Shown piece after piece: positions 1-9,034 of a stretch of 22,729 nucleotides of DNA. Position 1 is the stretch's first letter. Every line of letters begins with the position of its first letter. The position numbers were made by a program, and so were the translations under genes. The notes under the pieces are model-generated. The model was not told the origin of the DNA, did not search any database, and saw only the letters and a program-made list of their open reading frames with translations. Origin of the DNA: Zygnema cylindricum (lineage: Eukaryota; Streptophyta; Zygnematophyceae; Zygnematales; Zygnemataceae); NCBI GenBank assembly GCA_037447655.1, contig JBBHKE010001800.1:188001-210729 (forward strand), written 5' to 3'.

Positions 1-192
1 GTCAGATTTTGTACTTCCACCTATTTTACCGTATATGATACGACGGCGGATCATGTATACCCAAATCAGCGTTATGGAGAAATTACAATTAAACATTTTT
101 TTGAAAATGGTATTGATACACAAATTAGACTACATGACACTAATTCATTATATACACTAATAATTTCTATACGCTAATAACGATTCACGGTG
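1..192. mobile_element. Terminal part of a TA-flanked small DNA transposon, copy 1 (cut by window edge)
   Basis: By eye this is identical over its whole visible length to 2512-2703. It ends CGATTCACGGTG followed by TA (193-194), the terminus shared by the other elements of this family. After the TA the two copies diverge almost at once, which marks the true element end. No coding frame. Confidence 0.75.
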
Positions 193-384
193 TAGTTGTC
201 CAATTCATACGGATATGGATTTTTCTCTGATTTTTACGTAGTATTCGCGACTATACTTTTCGTAAAATTTGTTTCGTTTTCGCTGTACGAACATGTAAGA
301 AAATGTAGGGAAAGCGTAATCATAGAAAATCCTTAAAATATCTTAAAAATTAACAGAAAAGTACGGCAATATACAGAAAGTGTA

Positions 385-1385
385 CACAGCGAATCGTAAT
401 TAGAGTAATATACGTTAATTCCGTCACCCCAAATTTTGATTCTTTCATCATCAATCATAGTTGTTCACGGCGTTTAGTGGGAACGATTTAATCGCAACGA
501 ATTATACGTAATAAACGCATTGAACATTTAGAAAAAATCGTAAAAATCGGTAATGAATTTTCGTCCGTACTATTTCGTACATATAAACAAATATAAATTT
601 CACATATCCCGCAGTTTGTACATTTTCCGTACAGTTCCCGTCTTTTTTCGTCATAGACCGTACAATGTTGGTACAATTTCGTACGTTTCCCGTTAAATTT
701 CTGTTCAGTTTACCGGAGAGAAAGTACTACGAAGTGCAACGTATCTTTCAGTCAAATTCCGTACTTTTTGGGTACAAAACCGTACAGTTACTGTGCACAC
801 CGTACAGTTCCCGTAAATTCTCCGTTCAGTTTACCGGACAGAAAGTACATCGCGTTTTTTCCCGATTTATTCAAAAGTCACGAATTATACGTTTTAATCA
901 GAAAAAATGAAAAAATCGCGCGATTTGAACAACAATGTCATAAATAGAGTACAATATTCTAAAATATTCTTTACGTTATTTAACGTACTTTTGAATGAGC
1001 GTTAATAACACTAATACAGTTCCGTTTTCAATAGTGTGAAGTACGGTCAGTGTCTGACCGTGCAAAATTGTACTCTATTAAGTAAAATAGTACAAACAAT
1101 GATTTAATACAGGTTGGTATCATGTAACTGCGTTTTAACAAACCGCGTAGTGCAAACAAACGTCATAGTGACGATAAACTGTACGTTTTGTCAAATTCTG
1201 TACAAATACCAAATACCTAATTTACAGTGGAGATATTCAGCGCGTCAAATTAGAATACTTAAATAAATTAGAATAAATTCCTTTTTTAAAAAGTTTAATC
1301 ACACAAATTAGAGTTCATAACTCTAATTATTTTTTTCTCTTGTTTTACTCTAATTTTTTCTTTACTCTAATTACGATTCACAGTG
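385..1385. mobile_element. TA-flanked MITE-like element, 1001 bp
   Basis: The element is bounded by TA at 383-384 and 1386-1387. Its ends are inverted repeats: left CACAGCGAATCGTAATTAG, right (reverse complement) CACTGTGAATCGTAATTAG, matching at about 23 of the first 25 bases. A TA target duplication and CA-starting ends fit the Tc1/mariner type, but no transposase is present. The right third (about 1031-1275) is homologous to both arms of the foldback at 2709-3678. It contains the hairpin ACGGTCAGTGTCTGACCGT at 1043-1061. Confidence 0.8.
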
Positions 1386-1420
1386 TACCTTACAAAACCT
1401 AATGGTATGGCAAATCTTTG

Positions 1421-1790
1421 GCAGCTGTACTCAAATATAAAAGAATGTATGACAATGTACCCTAGAAACCCTAAAACCCCCCCTTTAATTACCCTAATAT
1501 GTACAAAAATGTACGACCACTATAAGTAACTATACGAAAAGTGTAGCGCAGCTGTACTAAGATATACGAGAATGTACGAAAATGTACCCTACAAACCCTA
1601 TAATATATAACCCTAAAAGGTACGGAAACTACGGACGATGTATGAACATGTATGAAAAGTGTGAGGCTGTTATACTGAAACATACGGAATGTAAGGAAAT
1701 GTACTCTAAAGCCCTAAAAATCCCTTAAATAACCTTCAAAGGTGCAAAAATGTATAGACATTGTCAGGAAATGTACGGAAATGTACTGCT
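1421..1790. repeat. Degenerate ~120-bp tandem repeat, three units
   Basis: Units begin near 1421, 1548 and 1665 (spacings 127 and 117). Each runs from a GCAGCTGTAC-like start through 'AATGTA..AATGTACCCTA.AAACCCTAAAA' to a 'GTACAAAAATGTA' / 'GAAAAGTGTAG' end. The repeated CCCTAAA-like words resemble plant telomere units but are isolated, not arrayed. Confidence 0.65.
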
Positions 1791-2511
1791 ACATAGTCAA
1801 GTACGCATTTTGTAACATTTTTCATCGTTAAATGTGTATCGTGCGTAGTATTCGCGCTTTTGTTTCGCGCGTATGTTATGTGCACGAAACATTTATGGTT
1901 TAAGCTTATCGCACTCTGCACGCTATGCGCCACTTTTGGCGGATCGCGCTTACTTTTAACCATATGGGTACCAAGCGTTTTAAACGCACGCATGAAATGT
2001 CAAAAAATAATGATATATGCACACGGAACAAATGCAAAAAAAAAAAAAAAGCGTTGACCGACTTCAACTTCATAATAAAACATAAAATAAAAAACATTTA
2101 ATATAAAGTACTACTACAACTTAAGGTGTATGCTCATGTATAAATGTACCGGGTTTTTTATTATATCTTCCGCGAAAGATTTTCTCGTGGCTTCCGCTGG
2201 CCTTGTATAACATATTTTTAGATAGTGTAATGTACGAAATGTGCCAGTAGGTACTAAAACTACCCATTATTTTGAAACTCTGAGACCTCCATTGGCCCTC
2301 AGAGTATGCAGATCCAAAAGAAGCTAATCTAGATAGTGCCGACTCCAAGTTAATATAAACCCAAATGACTGACCCCTTGACAGTCACAATCCCAATATAT
2401 ACTCGTACCTATTTTAGTGTATAATTATGCACGGTGTAATGATTGTATATTCACAAACCTAAAATAGAATTATGGATTTTTAAAGGGGACGGACGCCACG
2501 TCGTACGGATT
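1791..2511. other. Unexplained repeat-flank sequence
   Basis: No gene or element boundary could be fixed. There is a 15-nt poly(A) at 2036-2050. A TA-adjacent GCACGGTGTA at about 2429-2438 resembles the end of the TA-flanked family, but its partner was not found. The minus frame at 2387-2121 (88 codons) resembles nothing I know. Confidence 0.35.
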
Positions 2512-2703
2512 GTCAGATTTTGTACTTCCACCTATTTTACCGTATATGATACGACGGCGGATCATGTATACCCAAATCAGCGTTATGGAGAAATTACAAT
2601 TAAACATTTTTTTGAAAATGGTATTGATACACAAATTAGACTACATGACACTAATTCATTATATACACTAATAATTTCTATACGCTAATAACGATTCACG
2701 GTG
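2512..2703. mobile_element. Terminal part of TA-flanked small DNA transposon, copy 2
   Basis: This is an exact copy of 1-192, ending at CGATTCACGGTG with TA at 2704-2705. The left end of the element was not recognised. Identity with copy 1 over 192 bp implies recent duplication or recent transposition. Confidence 0.75.
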
Positions 2704-2708
2704 TAGTT

Positions 2709-3678
2709 TATGTGATAGAGCTGTTTCAACTATGAAGTTTACTCTAATTTATTGAAGTACTCTAATTCGGCACGCTAAAATCCTCTACTGTAAATAAGGT
2801 ATTCGTACAGAATTTGGCAAAACTTACAGTTTATCGTCACTATGACGCTTGCACTACGCGGTTTGTTAAAACGCAGTTACATGATAACGGCATGTATTAA
2901 ATCATTATTTGTTCTTTTCTACTTAATAAAGTACAATTTTATATGGTCGGAGGTCGTCCGTACTCCACACTGTTTAAAACGAACCTATATTAGAATTAAA
3001 AACGCTAATTAAACTTTACCTTAAATAGAATAATGAAAAAAGTATAATCATTTACTCTATTTCATGTGATAGAGTCGAAATTTCGAGCGACCGAATTAGA
3101 GTAATTTACTCTGATTACGATTCACCGATTTCATGTGATAGAGTCGAAATTTCGAGCGACCGAATTAGAGTAATTTACTGTGATGACGATTCGCGGTGAA
3201 TCGTAATCAGAGTAAATTACTCTAATTCGGTCGCTCGAAATTTCGACTCTATCACATGAAATAGAGTAAATGGTTCTATTTTTTTCATTATTCTATTTAA
3301 GGTAAAGTTTAATTAGCGTTTTTAATTCTAGTATAGGTTTGTTTTAGATAGTGTGGAGTACGGACGACGTCCGACCGTGCAAAATTGTACTTTAATAAGT
3401 AAAAAAGCACAAATAATGATTTAATACAAGTCGTTATCATGTAATTGCGTTTTAACAAACCGCGTAGTGCAACGTCCATAGTGATGATAAACTGTACGTT
3501 TTGCCAAATTTTGTACGAATGCCTTATTTACAGTAGAGGATATTAGCGTGCCAAATTAGAGTACTTAAATAAATCAGAGTAAACTTCATAGTTGAAACAA
3601 CTCTATCACGTAAAATAGCGTTCATTACTTTTTTTTTTTTTTTTTTTATTCTAATTTTTTCAATGCGATTCAAGGTTA
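2709..3678. repeat. Large foldback: two inverted copies of the TA-flanked element
   Basis: The left arm (about 2709-3127) is the reverse complement of the right arm (about 3198-3617) at roughly 90% or better by eye, with about 70 bp between. The arms share the GTAGTGCAA / CGCGGTTTGTTAAAACGC segment and the GTACGG..GACCG hairpin module. Element termini meet in the centre: CGATTCGCGGTGAATCG at 3187-3203 looks like two family ends fused tail to tail with the middle lost. The right copy continues through a 19-nt poly(T) (3629-3647) to a degenerate terminus CGATTCAAGGT at 3666-3676. The left copy is cut off at the 2704 junction. Confidence 0.8.
3060..3197. repeat. Tandem duplication of 69 bp at the foldback centre
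   Basis: Two units, 3060-3128 and 3129-3197, both start TTTCATGTGATAGAGTCG and carry the perfect palindrome CGAAATTTCG. They differ at a few bases near the end (for example CTGATTACG versus GTGATGACG). A third, inverted copy forms the start of the right arm. Confidence 0.85.
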
Positions 3679-3688
3679 CAGGAGAGTA

Positions 3689-4226
3689 CACCGAATCGCT
3701 ATTATCAAAGTTTAAATAGTGTTGAAGAAAATTTTCCGTAATTGGTGCTAATTAATATATATATATATATATATTTTAAAAAGGTGTATTCTAATTTCGG
3801 CATTATGCTAATTTGGGAACAACAAAAATGGAATATTCACCTTACGGTTATATACATTAATATATGTATGCGTACAAAATATTATAAATTGTACGCCGTC
3901 GTGAAATTTAAATATGCGTACATGACATATTAATTTACGTGTCAGAATAATCCAGTTTTTTTAGCGCAAGTTCTTATGCGTGCGCGTCTGATTTAATTTA
4001 TTTTTTGTGATTTTTTCACTTGAAAAAGGTACATTTATGTACGGTCTGACATCGACCGTACACCACACTATTTAGATATTGTTTTACTTTCGTTCTTTAC
4101 GCTATTTTGTACGGTACCTTAATTAACGTCAAGGAAAAATTAAAATCATATATCCTATTTGAGGAAAAAAATCAAAATTTTAAGAACCCAAATTAGTGAC
4201 TTTGACACTAATAACGAATCAAGGTG
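3689..4226. mobile_element. TA-flanked MITE-like element, 538 bp
   Basis: TA at 3687-3688 and 4227-4228. Left end CACCGAATCGCTATTA, right end (reverse complement) CACCTTGATTCGTTATTA, which align with one 2-bp gap. An (AT)n run lies near 3754-3775. At about 4037-4075 it holds the GTACGG..GACCGTAC hairpin module also found in the element at 385-1385 and in the foldback. No transposase. Confidence 0.75.
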
Positions 4227-4358
4227 TACAGGTACAGTACTCTATTTTACGTGCGCGCATTGTATTTTTCGTGCGTACGTATTGCAAATATTGTAGAATG
4301 TAGACATAATGAAAAAGGTGCGAACGAATACACGTTGGCGAATAAAATTTGTTCATAC

Positions 4359-4870
4359 CATAGTTCAAAAGTAGGCGTTTTTATGGTAGGCCTTGGGTAG
4401 GCGCACAAAACTTGGCACAAACCCGCGTAGAGTAGGCATACTGTATGTGTGTGCGTTTGTGCACACTCTTGTACGAACGTATGAATCTGACGTATGATCA
4501 TAGTTCAGCGCACGCCGCCGGGCGAATTTTTTCAGCGAACTGACACGGCGTAGGATGAGTTGTGTTATGGGCTTTTTATGTGATCTTCTTAGATCGCTAC
4601 TTTGATCAGCGACCGTCCGATCGTCTAAATCTGACGGTTTAAATAAAAAAATACCTCATAACTCACAGAAAAAATAAATGTCCGAAAGTTTTTCAAAATT
4701 TAGACATGACGTTTAATTCTCTATCGATCGATGTGCAACTCAACCCTGTTACTATTTGTTTTGATTTTGCAACCAATACAATATGGGTCTTAAGGTCATA
4801 TTGTATGTTTTACGATTTACATACAATAGGCATATTGTATGGGCCTACTTTCACCTACTTTTTAACTATG
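4359..4870. mobile_element. CATAGTTC-ended MITE, copy A (512 bp)
   Basis: Left end CATAGTTCAAAAGTAGGCG; the right end read inverted is CATAGTTAAAAAGTAGGTG. Flanking octamers GTTCATAC and GTTCAGAG match at 6 of 8, suggesting an aged 8-bp target duplication. Internal segments (ATCGCTACTTTGATCAGCGA, CAATATGGGTCTTAAGG) recur in copy B at 19469-19774. Relative to copy B it holds about 150 extra bp near 4385-4555. No transposase frame. Confidence 0.75.
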
Positions 4871-5017
4871 GTTCAGAGCGAAATTGAAAGTACGGAGCTT
4901 GGTCTTGCAAAGCGATCGGATTTGAAAGTGTGGGTACGGACAAGCTGCGTGTATGGCGTTAATTCTGACAAGTGGACATAAATGCGACAGCGATGTTATG
5001 ACAGAAGGTTCCACTAC

Positions 5018-5889
5018 TAGTGATGTGTATCGGTAAAAAACTTATCGCGATAACACCGATACCGATAGTTATCGGTTATCGAACGGTCAGAGATTCCGAT
5101 ATATCGGTCTGGGACCAACAAATTCCATATTGGCGATAACTTAAAAAATATATAGTATGCATACAATAGCACTTTATAACATACTGTATTATTTTATTGA
5201 TTTTATATAGCGTGGCATGCCACGTATAAAAATATGTGCCGTTACCGTTTAGCTGCAATTTATTACGGACAGCGCAGCATATAAACGTTGGCCGGTTAAC
5301 TGAACAAAAATTTTACGGCGATGTACGTAATTTTACCAAAAACTGGTGAACATGGAACTGTAAAAGGACGGCGCACACAAAAGTACAACGGACGCAAAAT
5401 AACATTCTGCGTGCCGCCGAAATCGAACGGACGACTTGGAATGAGAAAACAAGAGCGGACGGCCAGCGTGAGCGCCAACATCCGGATTGGCTCTTTTGGC
5501 AGCTTATGCCATAAAAGCTGACAGGTTGACACGTGGCAGGTCCCCAGTGGATCTCAAGGAATAAAGGGACAAAGCCATGGCGTCGGATGTGAAAGGTACA
5601 TCGTTTTTACTGGATCCGTACGTCCGGAGAAAAAGACGTACAGTTTTCGTACGTCCGGAGAATAAGACGTACATCTGAGTGTACAAGCCGTATATTTATC
5701 TGTACGGTCCGTACTGTTATCGCCGATAACTATCGTTATCGGCATTATCGCCGATAAGTACCCGATATTATCGGCTACTTATCGGCGATAAGACCGATAT
5801 CGATATATCGTACCAATATATCGATTATCGGATACCCGAAAAAAGGCCCATATCGGTTATCGGCAAATCCTTACCGATACACAACACTA
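5018..5889. mobile_element. Non-autonomous hAT element, 872 bp, with perfect 8-bp TSD
   Basis: Target duplication TCCACTAC at 5010-5017 and 5890-5897 is exact. Terminal inverted repeats: left TAGTGATGTGTATCGGTAA, right (reverse complement) TAGTGTTGTGTATCGGTAA. The TAGNG start plus an 8-bp TSD is the hAT signature. Both subterminal regions are packed with TTATCG / CGATAA words (more than a dozen), as expected of clustered transposase-binding sites. The first 200 bp and last 130 bp match the second copy at 20112-21001. The interior (about 5330-5700) is of higher G+C and unrelated to the second copy. No transposase. Confidence 0.88.
5617..5678. repeat. Tandem duplication of a 31-bp unit
   Basis: Units 5617-5647 and 5648-5678 both begin CGTACGTCCGGAGAA and continue AAGACGTACA. 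The second half of unit two drifts. It lies inside the hAT element. Confidence 0.8.
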
Positions 5890-5897
5890 TCCACTAC

Positions 5898-8252
5898 AAC
5901 ACGATTTGGCGCAAGCGAAGAATCTGAATCAAGGGACGATCGTAACTCAATGTATTTGTTCTCCATCGGTACATTTTGGTGGTACGGATATATTTGGAAA
6001 ATCCATTCCGAAAAGCGGTTTATAGTTTGACTCACAGGTGGCAATATGGTACGCGCAGGATTATGTTTGATAAATAGGGTGTGTCTCCATGTACTTAGCG
6101 AAATTACTTTGTTTTTTAGCGCAGATCCGGCGGACCCGGATTTCAGGTGTCCCTATGTGTACCAAACGAAGTTGTCACTTAAGGGCGTGACGATTGTATA
6201 CGTCGGCAATGCCCGTGACGGCTGTCGACAGTGTACAATCTGTGATGACGCCTCATCTGCAGGCTGCATAGCGAGGTAAAATGCTAAGGAGGCAGCTCCC
6301 TCTCCAATTCCACTTTGGCATCAATACCTCACAATCTTTTTTTCCTCCCTCACAATCTTATCAATGATGAAGTTTAAAGGAGAGAATGTGAGGCTGCGTG
6401 AGAGAGCCGGCGTGTGCGACTTGCTGGGGCGCCCTCAAAGATTACTCTCGATTTCGTCAAATGGCATCGTAATTTTCAGACCCTGGAATGGAAAAGTCCG
6501 TACTGAACGAAACGCGACAAAACAAAACAATTTGTGTACTTTGATGGACGCAAACGGACAAAACATAACGAATAGTGTACCTTTCGCCATCGGTTAAATT
6601 TGAAATTTTTGTAAAATTGTTTACACTTGCGAATACGTGTTCCTATTTGTTTTTCGAAAAATACTTTGTTTTAAAACACATCGGCCCTGTGTTTTAAAGG
6701 AAAGTTTGAAGATGACGTTTTTTGGCGTGGCCGTGGGTCGAAGAACACAAGACAACAACATGTAGTACATCTTAAATTTGACTAAAACGCAAAATGTACT
6801 TCTCCTTTTTTCTATTTTTTGTACGGTTGAAACTTACGCGGTACGGCTCTAAGTTTTACAAGAAAAAGACAGAAAAAAACCCTTACTTGGGCACATGGAG
6901 ACGCACCTTTACAATGGAACGTACAGGACTGCAGTATCCGACATAAAGATTCTGTTTTGGACCACAAAGGGTAGACTTATTTGACAATGACATTTGATAA
7001 GTGAACCTGGCGGCCTATATACGACGACGTTAGACCGTACAACAACATTAACGGACAACATTACTTCACTGGTAAACTGCCCCTCCCCCTCCCCCACGTT
7101 CCTTGATACAACACATTGTGAATCGTATCACAATAGTTGTCCAAAATTGAATACAATACACAATCACATCTTTGCTTTGGATGTGTACAAATTCCATAAC
7201 TGACCTGCCAAGTTGGATGGTTTTCACTATATTTGGACCGATGAGTCACATCACTGATGTGCTAAGCTATAGTCTGCACAAAAATTCATTTCATTACAGG
7301 TATTACATTAGTCTAGTCACGTGCAGTGATCTGAATATAAGCCTTAGGGCCTTTAGTCGAAACTATAAAACATTTATAGATTATGGATGTTAACGACGAG
7401 GTTTTTTTTATGAGTCTCAAAGTTGCACCATGAATGATGATTTGCTCAGCACAGCTGTCATATCTGTTCTCTAAAGTGGTAACCTCTAGATCACGTCTAT
7501 TTGATGTAAGCTTGATCAAAACTTCGCTATCCACTTCAATGCATTTTCGATGCTTTCTGTCTTCCAGCAATACTACCATTTCCTTCTGTGCTCAACAATC
7601 CCCAAATATGTCCACCCACACAGACCTCAATAGTAGTATTAGACCAAATCTTTCTTCTGGTTTTCTCAATCACATTATGTTGCTGCTACCACAGAAAATC
7701 GCGTTCACATAGGCAATAAATCCTATACAAACGGAAAAAAACAGAGATCCTAGGGATAGTGACATAACTTCCATGCAGCGAGGTAAAGCAGTGAGTGCTG
7801 AATTAGGCCATGAAAATCCAACTGAAAACCTTACCACGAAAATACAAACCTTGGAAGTGTATACGTACCATCAATTATAATATTAAATGAATGATACCAT
7901 GTCATATATCTACGTGATGATACTCAGCACCTAAACATGCATTCAATTTATTGCCTAAAAGCTTGAAAAGTGCCCAATGAGGACATGCTGTCGCTGACTA
8001 AAGTACAAAAACGAGCAAAGAAACAGATATTAAGCTGAGAAAAAAATAAACAGATAGTCCTACTTCTACCATGTGAAGTTGATTTAGCAAGTAAAAATCT
8101 GCCCTCCAAAATTGGAGATATTGGCCCTATTGTGAGTAAGCCATCCGAACTTCTTTTGCTGCCCCTTGATTGCTCGCCCACGGCCTATCTGCGCTGTATT
8201 AACACTCCAATCTCTGCCTCGTATCCTCCCTAAATATACCCTCCAAGTTACC
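5898..8252. other. Unannotated 3' flank, no recognisable gene
   Basis: Open frames here are all under 95 codons, and none shows a domain I recognise. The longest minus-strand frame with a protein-like look (7579-7313, containing VLIKLTSNRRDLEVTT) is preceded by an in-frame stop a few codons upstream and has no clear exon context. A short C-rich run lies at 7079-7096 and a 12-nt direct repeat (CCTCACAATCTT) near 6330-6360. The composition of 6300-8250 resembles intron or UTR sequence more than the transposon block to its left. Confidence 0.4.
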
Positions 8253-8782
8253 TTTATTTCAAACAGAAGAGTAAGTGCGTTTTCCCTCGAATTCATAAAC
8301 AGATCATTCGTAACTTCAAACTCTACCCTTCCTGACGCCACACGTCCCCCACCGAAGATGTAAGCTCTCTTTCCCCCCTCCTCTCCCTCTCTCCCCACCG
8401 GCCACATCCACCGAAAGAAGACAACAAATATCCTCCAATAAAACTCCTCACTCAGCTCCTACCGTTGCTTCTTTCAGGCGTGGTTTGCACTAGTAACTAC
8501 CACATATCACCCCAGCCCATCCTTCTTTTCCGATCTGAATATGAAATCACCCCTGGATCCACCAACCTTTTTTTCCAAGTCCCGGTCCAACATTTAATCA
8601 ATAAAATATGTGTAAAAAAGTGATGAATCAAAGGATGGTTTCCACGTCAAACGAAGAAGTTCTGCGAAGTTGTCGTCGGTTTTTAACTTTTTCGGAAACA
8701 AAAGTTAGCTCTCCACAGTAGAAAACACAAGGAAAAGTGTGGAACATTCGTGATAAAATACCAGAAAGCCCGAAGCTTCCTC
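8253..8782 (-). other. Possible 3' UTR of the PP2C/CNB/kinase gene
   Basis: No coding frame with recognisable content is present. An AATAAA on the minus strand at 8258-8253 could be the polyadenylation signal, 525 nt after the stop. Earlier, less canonical A-rich signals exist near 8600-8590. The end point is a guess. Confidence 0.3.
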
Positions 8783-9034
8783 CTACCAGCCCTCAAACCA
8801 CGGTGAGTCTTGATTGTGAGGCTGCCTTCCGGGAGCCTTTGCCGGAACACTGTGTTCCACAGCTGGTAAGAGCTTCTGGGCCGCTGCGAGCCTCTGTAGT
8901 ATCTGAGGAGGAGGAGTGAGGCGGTGGGCCATCAAATCATCCCACGCAATTCCCGCAAACCAGGGATGCTCCTTCACAGCTTCCACGCCTCCCTTTCCAC
9001 ATCCAAGTCTGTCTTCTGGGCGAGCCACGAGGAG
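8783..9034 (-). CDS. Exon 15: end of kinase C-lobe and C-terminal tail (residues 1011-1093, stop)
   Basis: The acceptor is TATCAG|CTCCTC, phase 0. DRLGCGKGG carries the conserved subdomain XI Arg (R1019) and EHPWF follows. The tail is Pro/Ala/Gln-rich and ends SPWFEGW, then TAG at 8785-8783. GGCTG|GTAGGA at the stop is also a possible donor, so a further exon cannot be excluded. I prefer the stop because the total then equals the family length almost exactly. Confidence 0.9.
   Translation of the reverse strand, partial: LLVARPEDRLGCGKGGVEAVKEHPWFAGIAWDDLMAHRLTPPPQILQRLAAAQKLLPAVEHSVPAKAPGRQPHNQDSPWFEGW

Noticed and set aside
1445-1480. Interstitial telomere (CCCTAAA)n
   Set aside because: Only single, imperfect words separated by unrelated sequence; no tandem array.
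1-3678. CRISPR-like array because of repeated GTACGG and TCTAATT words
   Set aside because: No regular repeat/spacer structure; the repeats are transposon termini in a eukaryotic genome.
5321-5521. 66-codon plus frame inside the hAT as a transposase remnant
   Set aside because: No hAT dimerisation or catalytic motif; too short; mirrored by an equally long frame on the other strand.
7313-7579. Minus frame with VLIKLTSNRRDLEVTT as a retroelement or transposase fragment
   Set aside because: Looks protein-like but matches no family I can name, has a stop just upstream and no flanking repeats.
8084-8407. 107-codon minus-strand frame just past the gene's stop
   Set aside because: No domain, low-complexity Gly/Arg start, lies in the likely 3' UTR; treated as chance.
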